From Candidatus Amulumruptor caecigallinarius (GTDB taxonomy: Bacteria > Bacteroidota > Bacteroidia > Bacteroidales > Muribaculaceae): a stretch of DNA of 64,000 nt. The notes under the pieces are model-generated. The model was not told the origin of the DNA, made no database searches, and saw nothing but the letters and a program-made list of their open reading frames with translations. Both the position numbers and the translations under genes were made by a program. The DNA lies in assembly GCA_944321825.1 (NCBI GenBank), contig CALUMU010000001.1:124001-188000 (forward strand), read 5' to 3'. Of this stretch, positions 42,085-50,012 are shown one piece after another (the first letter of the stretch is position 1; each line of letters opens with the position of its first letter).

Positions 42085-42228
42085 ATGGATAAAAAACGGC
42101 GTAATAAGATAAATTCGTGGCTTCTTATCGGAGTCTTGGTGTTGATAGCCCTGTTGCTTATATGGCTCACGGTAGCTTCGTTTTTCGGCGACACCGACGT
42201 GGCGGCTTTCATCCCGACCCTTCTCTGA
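42085..42228 (+). CDS. Small single-pass membrane protein
   Basis: 47 aa: a basic start (MDKKRRNKINSW), one hydrophobic segment at about residues 13-35 (LLIGVLVLIALLLIWLTVAS), then a short acidic tail (GDTDVAAFIP). The layout suits a single-pass inner-membrane protein, inside positive. I do not recognise a family. It lies between the dispersed repeat and the REP-like region and has no obvious partner. It could also be a chance frame. Confidence 0.4.
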   Translation: MDKKRRNKINSWLLIGVLVLIALLLIWLTVASFFGDTDVAAFIPTLL

Positions 42229-42235
42229 CAGCATG

Positions 42236-42333
42236 TCCTACCGATAAATCGGTAGGATTCAAGGTCTTGCATTGATACCGTGGGCTTTCGCCCACGGCTA
42301 TTGTCTTGTCACCGCTGACGCGGTGTCGCCGGG
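42236..42333. repeat. REP-like repeat of the RAYT module, left copy
   Basis: 98 bp, matching 43066-43163 at about 93 positions. It contains the palindrome TCCTACCGAT-AA-ATCGGTAGGA, the hairpin CCGTGGGC-TTTC-GCCCACGG (42278-42297) and ACCGC-TGAC-GCGGT. Further hairpins lie at 42495-42509 (CACCGC-GTA-GCGGTG) and 42522-42540 (CCGTGGGT-GAA-ACCCACGG). Confidence 0.85.
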
Positions 42334-42587
42334 TTTGGTGTGCCCATTTGTCCTTGCCATCGCTGACGTTGTGTTATCCGATCTGATGAAATGTGTGTCC
42401 GGCGGAGTGGTTGCACCGCGTGAGCGATGCTGAGATACATTGTGTTGTCCGATGGGGTATTTAATTGTTATTGATATTGATTTCTGATGTGTGACACCGC
42501 GTAGCGGTGCTGAGATAATAGCCGTGGGTGAAACCCACGGAAATGTAACCCGACATGATAAAAACGATCGATTTATCGGTCGCACAA

Positions 42588-43043
42588 TCATTCTGGGTTC
42601 TTGGGTAAAAACCTGTCATCGTATTCTAACCTATCGACAGCCAATAATCGCTTAAATTCATCGACCATAGTGACTTTTGCATGGTGCTGTGGCTGATTTT
42701 CAATATATTGGCAGAGGGGATCAACATGTGATTGAGAGATGCTTATGGCTGCATATCCATCTTGCCATGAAAATCTGCATTTGTGTTTTGGCTGAATCCA
42801 TTTGTTGGTGTGTATCTTGATGTCTTTTACTAAGTTGGCGATATTGACCGATGTATTACAACTTATTAATAAATGTACATGGTCACGCCATCCTCCACCT
42901 TTGATAAGTTTCTGCCCATTATTGCGTATTATCCCTGCTATATATTTTATAAGGTCGTCTCGCCAGTCATCATGAAGCATAGCATCACGAAATTTCACCG
43001 CAAAAACGATGTGGATATATATTTGTGCGTAGGTATTAGCCAT
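42588..43043 (-). CDS. IS200/IS605-like REP-associated tyrosine transposase (RAYT)
   Basis: 151 aa. Y1 transposase fold: YIHIVFAVKFRDAML near the N-terminus, the HUH metal motif in WRDHVHLLISCNTS, and a likely nucleophile Tyr in the C-terminal helix (PLCQYIENQPQHH). It nicks single-stranded DNA at hairpins. The lack of TnpB and of LE/RE ends like IS200, plus the flanking palindromes, favour a RAYT over an active insertion sequence. AT-richer than neighbours. Confidence 0.9.
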   Translation of the reverse strand: MANTYAQIYIHIVFAVKFRDAMLHDDWRDDLIKYIAGIIRNNGQKLIKGGGWRDHVHLLISCNTSVNIANLVKDIKIHTNKWIQPKHKCRFSWQDGYAAISISQSHVDPLCQYIENQPQHHAKVTMVDEFKRLLAVDRLEYDDRFLPKNPE

Positions 43044-43065
43044 TGTTGTGTCTTTTTTATGGTTG

Positions 43066-43163
43066 TTCTACCGATAAATCGGTAGAATACAATGTTTTGC
43101 ATTGATACCGTGGGCTTTCGCCCACGGCTATTGTCTTGTCACCGCTGACGCGGTGTCGCCGGG
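43066..43163. repeat. REP-like repeat of the RAYT module, right copy
   Basis: 98 bp, direct copy of 42236-42333. The head palindrome reads TTCTACCGAT-AA-ATCGGTAGAA: compared with the left copy a C-G pair has become T-A on both arms, so the stem is kept. More CGCGTAGCGG-type hairpins follow at about 43191-43206, 43222-43238 and 43297-43313. Confidence 0.85.
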
Positions 43164-43355
43164 CATGTTATGTCTGATGAACGCTGGTCGCATCGCGTAG
43201 CGGTGTCTGATGGGCGTTGTGCCACCGCGTAGCGGTGCTGAGATAATAGCCATGGGTGGAAACCCACGGTAACAGGGGGACAACCAATTAATAAACAACC
43301 GCGTAGCGGTTGGGCATAACTGGCGAGGTGTCGCGTCTACAAATCGGGTGTGGGG

Positions 43356-43973
43356 TCATGCGTCGAACTCGACGGGTCCTTCGCGGAGCACGTGGGGGAC
43401 GATGGGGTCGGTCAGATCCACTATGGCCGAGCCTTGCAGCCCGCCGGAACCGCCGTCGATGAGCAGCGAGGCGATGGGTGCGAAAGCCTCCACAAGCACT
43501 TCGGGCTGCTGGGCCGTGTCGTCATAGGGAGATGCCGCCACGGATGTCGTCATGATGGGATGACCGAGCGTTTCGGCCAAGGCGCGGGCTATAGGATTGT
43601 CGGGGATGCGTATGCCCACTTCCTTGCGACCCTTGAACACCTTGGGCAGGTCGTGTGACGGAGGGAGTATGAAAGTGAATGGGCCAGGCAGATGCCGTTT
43701 CATCACCTCGAATGCGCGGTTGTCGATGCGGGCGTAACCTGCCGCCTGCGACATGTCGGCGCACACTATCGACAGCGTGTTGCGCCGTGTGTCTATCCCT
43801 TTGAGATGGCACAGACGCTCTATGGCGCGCTGGTTGAGGGCGTCGCACCCCAAGGCATAGAGGGTGTCGGTGGGGTAGATGATGATGTCGCCGTCACGCA
43901 TCGTTTCGACGGCCTCGTCGATAAACCGCTGGTTGATGCTCGTCGGGTATATCTTAAGTGTTTTCATTGTCAA
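43356..43973 (-). CDS. tsaC: L-threonylcarbamoyladenylate synthase
   Basis: 205 aa. YrdC/Sua5 fold: IIIYPTDTLYALGCDA, KGIDTRRNTLSIVCADMS, LPGPFTFILPPS, VGIRIPDNPIARAL, TTSVAASPYDD and LIDGGSGG. It makes threonylcarbamoyl-AMP from threonine, bicarbonate and ATP, the first step of t6A. TsaE (8558-8998) acts later in the same pathway. The start overlaps the end of the M16 peptidase gene by 4 bp, so the two are coupled. Confidence 0.93.
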   Translation of the reverse strand: MTMKTLKIYPTSINQRFIDEAVETMRDGDIIIYPTDTLYALGCDALNQRAIERLCHLKGIDTRRNTLSIVCADMSQAAGYARIDNRAFEVMKRHLPGPFTFILPPSHDLPKVFKGRKEVGIRIPDNPIARALAETLGHPIMTTSVAASPYDDTAQQPEVLVEAFAPIASLLIDGGSGGLQGSAIVDLTDPIVPHVLREGPVEFDA

Positions 43974-45217
43974 GATTGTCTGCCGGCCGGATGGTATATT
44001 AATGTCATGGCTTTCGCGGGCGTGATGATTTCCTCGGCGACGCGGCGCAGCATCGCGGGTGTTATGGCGTTGTAGCGGTCCACGAGCGTGTCGATGTCGT
44101 CATGCTGCATCTCTGTCTGCGCGAGGGTCTGCGCCTTGTTGAGATAACTGAGCATGGCGAACGTGTGCTGGCTTTCGTAGCGTGTGTGGGCGCGGGCGGC
44201 TTCGTCGTCGGTGACACCCTCGCTCCATATTCGCGACGCTTCGTCTATAAGCCGCTGTGTGGCGCGGGCTATGTCGCTGTCTGTGTCGGAGGTGATGCGG
44301 GCGTTGAGCATCAGCAGCCCCGGCTCGTCGCTGCCGAGGATGGATGCGTCGGCATAGGTGAATAGCGGGTCGGACATCATGATGTTGCGGTAAAACCGCG
44401 AAGCGTGACCCGATGCAAGTATGTCGGTAATCTGGTCGCACTCCAAGTAGCCCTCTTCGCCGTAGCCGGGCATACGGAACGCTATGGTCAGGGCTGTCTG
44501 CGGCACGTTGCCGCCGGCTTCGGCGTGGCGTGGCCCGTCGATGTCCGTCAGTCGCGGATATTCGCGCGGAGCTATGGGGCGGGAGGGGATGGTGCCGAAC
44601 CATTTCTCGGCGAGCCGCAGGGTATCGTCGGCGGTGATGTTGCCGCACACTGCCAGCACGGCGTTGTTGGGCGCATAGTGGCTGAAGAAGAAGTCCTTGA
44701 CATCCTCCATCGTGACATCGCGGATGTGGTCGGGGGTGAGGCCGATTGTGGGCCAGCTGTAGGGGTGGGAGTCGAAAGCCATGCGGCGCATGTGGTGCGA
44801 CATGTCGCCGTATGGGCGGTTGAGGCAGGTCTGCTTGAACTCCTCTATCACCACGCCCCGCTGCACTTCGAGGGTGCGCTCCGAGAATGCAGGCGACAGC
44901 ATACGGTCGCTTTCGAGCCAGAAAGCGGTCTCGGCGTTGATAGCGGGCAGGACGATGTAGAAGTTGGTGAAGTCGTTTGATGTCCAGGCGTTGCTCATGC
45001 CTCCTGCCACCTCTACCTCGCGGTCGAAGGCAGGTATGTTGACCGAGCCGCCGAACATCAGGTGCTCGAACAGGTGAGCCATGCCCGTGCGTTGCGGCGA
45101 CTCGTCACGCGCACCGACATTATACATCACGTCGACCGCCACCATGACCGTTGAAGGGTCATAGCAGTGGACTATGCGCAGTCCGTTCGGAAGGGTGTGT
45201 CGGGTGATTTCTGCCAC
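43970..45217 (-). CDS. M16 family zinc metallopeptidase
   Basis: 415 aa. The inverted zinc motif HLFEH is at residues 48-52, with the third ligand Glu in GVVIEEFKQ near 127-134. TLPNGLRIVHCYDPSTVMVAVDVMYNVGARDE at the start is typical of PqqL/insulinase-like proteases. No signal peptide is obvious. Only one catalytic half plus the inactive C-terminal half is present, as in processing-peptidase-like M16B enzymes that work as dimers. Substrate unknown. Coupled to tsaC downstream. Confidence 0.92.
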   Translation of the reverse strand: MAEITRHTLPNGLRIVHCYDPSTVMVAVDVMYNVGARDESPQRTGMAHLFEHLMFGGSVNIPAFDREVEVAGGMSNAWTSNDFTNFYIVLPAINAETAFWLESDRMLSPAFSERTLEVQRGVVIEEFKQTCLNRPYGDMSHHMRRMAFDSHPYSWPTIGLTPDHIRDVTMEDVKDFFFSHYAPNNAVLAVCGNITADDTLRLAEKWFGTIPSRPIAPREYPRLTDIDGPRHAEAGGNVPQTALTIAFRMPGYGEEGYLECDQITDILASGHASRFYRNIMMSDPLFTYADASILGSDEPGLLMLNARITSDTDSDIARATQRLIDEASRIWSEGVTDDEAARAHTRYESQHTFAMLSYLNKAQTLAQTEMQHDDIDTLVDRYNAITPAMLRRVAEEIITPAKAMTLIYHPAGRQS

Positions 45218-45268
45218 GTCGGTTTGTGTTTATGCAGCGTCCTGAACAGTCCTTAAGTGGATACCCAC

Positions 45269-46138
45269 TTACTCCTCTACGACTTTGGCGGACAGGATTT
45301 TGACATCGTCGACGGGGCGGTCGTTGCGGTCGGTAGCCACGGCTTCGATTTTTTCAATCACGTCCATGCCGCTGATGACTTCGCCAAACACCGTATATGC
45401 TCCGTCGAGGTGCGGTGCGCCACCTACGGTCATGTAGGCTTCGCGCTGCTCCGGCGTGAGCGAGAAGTCCATAGCGGCTCCCTCGGCCTCGGTCCGGGCT
45501 ACGAGCTCGTCCTGTAGTTTCTGCAATCCGGCCTGGTCCTTGGCGCGGCGCAGCGACATGATGGTGTCGCGGTGCTGCTTGACCAACCCTTCGAATATCT
45601 GCTGCATACCCTGCTGTTTGAGCTGGAACTCCATCTGCTTGAGTTGCTGCTCGTTGAATTTGCGGCCTGTGACGATGTAAAACTGGCTTCCGCTCGAGCG
45701 GCGTTCGGGGTTGACCTGGTCGCCGGTGCGGGCGGCAGCGAGTGCGCCGCGCTTGTTGAAGTATTTCGGCGATACGATTTCAGCCTCTATGGTGTAGCCG
45801 GGGTCGCCAGTGCCGAGCATGGTGCCTTTGGCGGCGTTGCGCGAGTCGGGGTCGCCGGTCTGCACCATGAAGTCCTTGATGACGCGGTGGAACAGCAGTC
45901 CGTCATAGTAGCCGTCCTTGACGAGCTTCAGGAAATTGTCGCGGTGCTTGGGCGTGTCGCCGTAGAGCCGCAGGACGATGTCGCCCTCTGTGGTCTTGAA
46001 CTCTACGGTGGCATCGTGTGATGCGGCAGTGGTATTGGCAGTGTCGGTAGTCATCTCTTGTTGTGTGTTTTGTGCGTTGCATCCCGTCGAGGTCATAATG
46101 ACCGTCAGCGCGAGCAGCAGTAGTGAGTGTATCTTCAT
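45269..46138 (-). CDS. Lipoprotein cyclophilin-type peptidyl-prolyl isomerase
   Basis: 289 aa from the ATG at 46138 (MKIHSLLLLALTVIM). Lipobox STGC (Cys at about 19) followed by QNTQQEMTTDTANTT, so an outer-membrane or periplasmic lipoprotein. Cyclophilin motifs: VEFKTTEGDIVLRLYGDTPKHRDNF, DGLLFHRVIKDFMVQTGDP, GSQFYIVTGRKF, and LDGAYTVFGEVISGMDVIEKI. An insertion of about 80 residues rich in Gln, Lys and Glu (residues 155-235) interrupts the domain; such inserts are seen in Bacteroidetes PPIases. Probably assists folding of exported proteins. Confidence 0.92.
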   Translation of the reverse strand: MKIHSLLLLALTVIMTSTGCNAQNTQQEMTTDTANTTAASHDATVEFKTTEGDIVLRLYGDTPKHRDNFLKLVKDGYYDGLLFHRVIKDFMVQTGDPDSRNAAKGTMLGTGDPGYTIEAEIVSPKYFNKRGALAAARTGDQVNPERRSSGSQFYIVTGRKFNEQQLKQMEFQLKQQGMQQIFEGLVKQHRDTIMSLRRAKDQAGLQKLQDELVARTEAEGAAMDFSLTPEQREAYMTVGGAPHLDGAYTVFGEVISGMDVIEKIEAVATDRNDRPVDDVKILSAKVVEE

Positions 46139-46148
46139 CTTTTTGTGG

Positions 46149-46568
46149 TCAGATTTTGCCGGAGGCAAACACCCGCTTGTGTATGCGGCGGAAGTTGTCG
46201 TCGGTGCGTATAAGCTCCTCGGCGCGGGTCTCGTAGTCCACGCCCCACAGGCTCGGCAGCAGGTCGGGGATATAGCGGTGTTCGCGGTCCTTGTCTATCG
46301 CGGCCTTGACCAAGCGGTCAATGGCACCGCTGAATCCGTGGGGGTCGATGGCCGCGAGGTAACGTGCAGCCGACACTACAAACTGGCCCGTGAGGTCTAC
46401 CTTTATCATATTGTCGGTCAGCCGGGATATGTCAAGGTTTTCGTCGCCGATGTGGTTGGCGATGTATTCGTAGGTGAGCAGTCCGTCGGTGTCCTTGCTC
46501 AGTCGTTTCATGTCGTCTTCGGTCATAAGATATCCTGTGATTATGAGGGAAGTTGTCGTTATATTCAT
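46149..46568 (-). CDS. Hypothetical protein
   Basis: 139 aa, soluble and charged. The frame starts MNITTTSLIITGYLMTEDDMKRL; a second start at Met15 is possible. Features: GLLTYEYIANHIGDENLDI, YLAAIDPHGFSGAIDRLVKAAIDKDREHRYIPDLLPSLWG. Mostly helical, no motif I can name. It is 10 bp upstream of the cyclophilin gene on the same strand and may share its transcript. Confidence 0.6.
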   Translation of the reverse strand: MNITTTSLIITGYLMTEDDMKRLSKDTDGLLTYEYIANHIGDENLDISRLTDNMIKVDLTGQFVVSAARYLAAIDPHGFSGAIDRLVKAAIDKDREHRYIPDLLPSLWGVDYETRAEELIRTDDNFRRIHKRVFASGKI

Positions 46569-46618
46569 GCAAACTTACTAAAAAATCCGCATATTAAAGC
46601 CTTTTAGAGCATTGCATA

Positions 46619-46870
46619 TTAGTTGTCCTTTGCGAAAAATCCCTCATAGGAGAGGTCTTCGTCAAGCATCGGCCAGTGCAGCCCGAAATATGACATGGTA
46701 TAGCTGTGGCGTTCCTGCTCCGATGCCGCACGGAGACTTTTGTAATCGGCGTATTTTTCGCATCCTTGTTTGCCGTCGAAAGTCTCTATCCATATAGCAT
46801 CGTCAGTCAGCCACACCCTCTTTATATCATTTTTGTTTATTGCTTTTTGTGTTGAAAAAATTCTTTCCAT
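46619..46870 (-). CDS. DUF2442 domain protein
   Basis: 83 aa. The pattern KRVWLTDDAIWIETFDGKQ, ADYKSLRAASEQERHSYTMSYFGLHWPMLDEDLSYEGFF is that of DUF2442 (NikA-like fold), with the LHWP.LDEDLS signature near the end. Such genes are often paired with DUF4160, as here: it overlaps the upstream DUF4160 gene by 34 bp. The pair has been suggested as a toxin-antitoxin-like module, but no activity can be claimed from sequence. Confidence 0.85.
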   Translation of the reverse strand: MERIFSTQKAINKNDIKRVWLTDDAIWIETFDGKQGCEKYADYKSLRAASEQERHSYTMSYFGLHWPMLDEDLSYEGFFAKDN

Positions 46871-47082
46871 CGTTCTATGATTATTTCCTGGTTTTCTTCG
46901 ATTAAGGATTCGATTAACTTTATTTCATTCTTCTTAAACCCATAGTTTTCAATAAGCATTATATCAGGGTGGACATTGAACTTTGCCTCACAATCACCTT
47001 TGCTTATGTGTACATGTATGGGTTGATGGTCGTTGGCCCAGAAGAAAAATCGAAATCCGAATAAAATAAATAGGGTAGGCAT
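46837..47082 (-). CDS. DUF4160 domain protein
   Basis: 81 aa. MPTLFILFGFRFFFWANDHQPIHVHISKGDCEAKFNVHP is the DUF4160 signature (small basic protein with an HVHI core), followed by ENYGFKKNEIKLIESLIEENQEIIIERWKEFF. First gene of the pair with DUF2442. The dispersed repeat at 47122-47205 lies 40 bp upstream and offers a TATATTTG box on the correct strand. AT-rich compared with neighbours. Confidence 0.85.
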   Translation of the reverse strand: MPTLFILFGFRFFFWANDHQPIHVHISKGDCEAKFNVHPDIMLIENYGFKKNEIKLIESLIEENQEIIIERWKEFFQHKKQ

Positions 47083-47121
47083 AAGGGTGCGCTTGAATTT
47101 AACGTATAATCAGTGTTTTCA

Positions 47122-47205
47122 CAAATATACGAATAAGTCGAGTGCAATGTCAAATTTATTTGAACATTGCCGAACGTGAGTATATTGTGGACTAAGTCAA
47201 ATATA
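47122..47205. repeat. Dispersed repeat of about 84 bp, copy B
   Basis: Closely similar to 41892-41973, with a 2-bp length difference. Its TATATTTG box (47129-47122, minus strand) is about 40 bp from the DUF4160 start and could serve as its promoter. Confidence 0.75.
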
Positions 47206-47384
47206 GCTAATGCAATTGCGCGGAGTTGTCGCCTTCGCTGTAGAGGGTGTTGCAGAACCTCAAAAACACAAGGAATCAATTTTATAAATCCCTGACAATC
47301 AGTAGTGAAAATTTGTGGTTGTTGCCAAAAAAAGGAGGTTCTGCAACACCCTCACAACAATGGGGTGGCGCATCCGTTTATACT

Positions 47385-47660
47385 GAAGCTCCCTCCGGGA
47401 GCTTTGGGGGGCTTGCGACAGGATTCGGTGTGATAGCGGAGCCCCGGAGGGGCGGGGGAGCAGTAGGGCGGGGCGCAAGCCCCGTTGTTTGGCACACGCC
47501 ACCGTAATACAGCCCTGCAGGGGCGAGCATCGCGTTCGCGATGTGCCCGGCTTGCGCCACGCCCTACTATCTCTCCGCTCCTACGGAGCTTTGGTTTGGA
47601 AACTGTGGGATAGAAGCAGTCCGTGCCGTCCCGGAGGGGGGACGGCACGGATCAGGTTTG
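47385..47660. repeat. Modular hairpin repeat cluster, copy 3
   Basis: Modules GCTCCCTCCGGGAGC, GCCCCGGAGGGGC, AGTAGGGC with GGGGCGCAAGCCCC, AGCCCTGCAGGGGC, GCCACGCCCTACT and GCTCCTACGGAGC, followed by CCGTCCCGGAGGGGGGACGG. It fills the space between the DUF4160 upstream region and the SusCD-linked lipoprotein gene. There is no gene from 47083 to 47707. Confidence 0.78.
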
Positions 47661-47707
47661 CGTATGAGTAAGGCTTTGCAGCCTTTGGGGTTACATCAGG
47701 AGGGCTG

Positions 47708-49957
47708 TCAACGCACGGGGAGTGCCATGGGGACGCGGAAATTGCGTACCTTGTTTTTGGCTCCCTTTTTGGCGGTGCCGAACGCTGCGGCTGCCGAACG
47801 CTTGCTGATGAGCTGTATGGCCTCCATAGTCTTCTGGGCACGCTTGCTGGCATAGAGCTGCTTGAAGTTCTTTGCACTCTTGGCTGCCACCTTGCGGGCC
47901 GACTGCGCTGCATCGGGAAGCACTACGTTGAAGAGTCCCTGGCGATTGGAGATGTATAAATCGTTGGATGATTCAGGTGTGGCATACATCATCGAGGGGA
48001 TTGTGCCCTCCGCATCGGTTATGGCGGGCGGGAATGATACCACGCCGTCCTTCAGGGTTCCGGCGATGCCGGAGTTGATGAGGGTCTGGTCGTTGATTCC
48101 GGCTTCAGAATAGTAGTAGGTGGCACTCATGATTTCCATTGTCCCCATTCCTTGGGGAAGTGTGCCGGCAATGAAAGGCGGTATTTTAACGCAGTCGACA
48201 TTTGATGCGTCGATTACCATGTTCTCATCGCTGGGTGTAAAGCCGTTTAGGGCTCCGGCAAATGCGTAATACTGGTCAGCATAGGGTGTCACTACACGGT
48301 ACTGGCCTGCTTCGGTCTTGTGCTTCTGTACGGGTACGTCATAGGCGATGATGTCTCCATCTTCGAGCAGACCGCCAGGACAGTACAGAGCCACTACCAT
48401 AGCGTCGGTCATCTGTCCCATGCCGATGGCTTCCCAGTTGGCATCGTCACCCATCTCAGTCACGGACTGGAACTTGACACCTACAGTCGATGTCTCGGCG
48501 ATGGCACCTTCATTGAGCGAGAATGCCACGAATGTGTAGTTGGCCGACTCCTGGGGTACTTCGTACATGAAGCTCTGCGAGTTGCCCTCGGTAATGGTGG
48601 CTTCGGTGTAGCCGTACATGCCTTCGGGCAGCGGCATGGCATCGGGATCGTCAGATTCCTGACGGGCTTCCCAGTATTCCTGCAGGGCTTCAGCGGCTGC
48701 CGATGAGCTGTTGGTCTGCACGAGGCCTACCACGAAGTCGCGGCAGTCGGTACCTGTGGCTGTAATCTCAGCCGAGAGGTATTCCTTGGTCTTGTCGGCG
48801 TTGAAGGTATGGCCGAAGTATGCGAGCTCGAAAGAGTAGTCGCCGAGCGAGCCGCCGGGGAATACGAAGTTGAACGTCTTGTAGTTGATGTAGCCTGTCG
48901 TACCGCTTGTGGTGTTTTCGCGGAGTATCAGCGCTCCCATACCTACTGCATTGGGGATGCCTCGGAAGTCGTCAGTGCCAGGTGTCGCATTATAGTTGGG
49001 TTCCTGTACCCATCCGTCGATGACGCTGATAGCCTGCTGGTTGGCAGGGTCTTGGTCGAAGACTGTGAAGTAAATCGGAGATACGAACGAGTCGTATGCA
49101 TCGCCGGCACCGAAGAGGTCGATAGGCAGTGTGTAGGTCTTCATCAGGGCGAGCGTCAATGTCTGGTCCTCACCCCAGCTGAAGTTGATACCCTCGGAGT
49201 TGGTGTTGTCTTTGTCCCAGAATGTGGTGCTGTAACCGGGAGGGCAGATGTAGAACTCTATAGCTTCGGGCCATCCAGCGGCGATGTACTCTTCGTATGT
49301 CTCGCCTTCGTCCATCAGGTATTCGTAAGGATGGTAGATGCGGTAGTGTCCGTAGTAGCCTTTAGAGCCTTCGGGCCATTCGGCATCGTCGACCTGCACT
49401 TCGGCAGATCCGGAGGGCAGAACGAATATGTCATTGGTCAGCTGGCCTTTGCCGAGTGTGCGCCAGATAGGCTGCGGGTCGCCGGCGGAGATGCTCACGC
49501 TGAGGATTACAGAGCTGTTGGCTCCCAAGGCGAGGCTCGAAGTCGACTCGATTTTCAGGGCCATCTTGTAGGTACCCTCGGCGGTGGTGGTGAGGGTCAC
49601 GGGGATGACGGCCTCGTTGCTGCCGTCGGCAAATGAGGCTGTGGTGGCGAACGTCCAAGGATCGGAAGCTGTCACAGGCACGGTGTATGCACCGTCGGAG
49701 TCGGCGGTGTAGCCGGCTACTGTCACAGTCTCGGTGCCAGAGGTGGAGCCTCGGCGGATGACTACGTTGAACACCGGTGAGGGTATTTCGTCGCCGGGCT
49801 TGTAGATGGCGCTCATGGACTTGCGGTCAAAAGTCACGCCCTGGCCCGAGATGCCGTCCTCATCCCAGTATTTGTCATCGCTGCACGACGATGTCAGGGC
49901 TGTCACCGCAGCGAGTGCGGTGACGGCCAGGAATGAAAGTTTCTTATTGAGTTTCAT
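47708..49957 (-). CDS. SusCD-linked surface lipoprotein
   Basis: 749 aa. Signal peptide with lipobox LTSSC (Cys25) followed by SDDKYWDED, an acidic stretch like the Bacteroidetes lipoprotein export signal, so it should be displayed on the cell surface. The body has beta-rich, Ig-like repeats (residues about 40-165) and then a unique region with many Tyr, Asp and Gly. The last about 64 residues are very different: 17 Lys/Arg and one acidic residue. It is the third gene of the minus-strand susC1-susD1 operon, the place usually held by SusE/SusF-type ligand-binding lipoproteins; that role is inferred. Confidence 0.75.
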   Translation of the reverse strand: MKLNKKLSFLAVTALAAVTALTSSCSDDKYWDEDGISGQGVTFDRKSMSAIYKPGDEIPSPVFNVVIRRGSTSGTETVTVAGYTADSDGAYTVPVTASDPWTFATTASFADGSNEAVIPVTLTTTAEGTYKMALKIESTSSLALGANSSVILSVSISAGDPQPIWRTLGKGQLTNDIFVLPSGSAEVQVDDAEWPEGSKGYYGHYRIYHPYEYLMDEGETYEEYIAAGWPEAIEFYICPPGYSTTFWDKDNTNSEGINFSWGEDQTLTLALMKTYTLPIDLFGAGDAYDSFVSPIYFTVFDQDPANQQAISVIDGWVQEPNYNATPGTDDFRGIPNAVGMGALILRENTTSGTTGYINYKTFNFVFPGGSLGDYSFELAYFGHTFNADKTKEYLSAEITATGTDCRDFVVGLVQTNSSSAAAEALQEYWEARQESDDPDAMPLPEGMYGYTEATITEGNSQSFMYEVPQESANYTFVAFSLNEGAIAETSTVGVKFQSVTEMGDDANWEAIGMGQMTDAMVVALYCPGGLLEDGDIIAYDVPVQKHKTEAGQYRVVTPYADQYYAFAGALNGFTPSDENMVIDASNVDCVKIPPFIAGTLPQGMGTMEIMSATYYYSEAGINDQTLINSGIAGTLKDGVVSFPPAITDAEGTIPSMMYATPESSNDLYISNRQGLFNVVLPDAAQSARKVAAKSAKNFKQLYASKRAQKTMEAIQLISKRSAAAAFGTAKKGAKNKVRNFRVPMALPVR

Positions 49958-50012
49958 ATTCTGAACTATCTGTTGTGATAATAGTAATGGATAATGGAGG
50001 AGAGTCCCGGGA

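Larger units (their letters stand above)
42236..43315. mobile_element. RAYT transposase with flanking REP-like hairpins
   Basis: A REP-associated tyrosine transposase gene between two 98-bp near-identical repeats and several short hairpins. An inverted, diverged copy of the head palindrome is at about 42565-42583, immediately downstream of the gene. The whole resembles the RAYT/BIME arrangement of enterobacteria, with different hairpin sequences. Confidence 0.75.

Noticed and set aside
41912-42112. 66-codon frame crossing the dispersed repeat
   Set aside because: Its translation comes largely from repeat sequence, and the second copy of the repeat has an early stop in the same frame.
42236-43315. 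CRISPR array
   Set aside because: The repeats are two long direct copies plus varied hairpins without regular spacers, and no cas gene is present.
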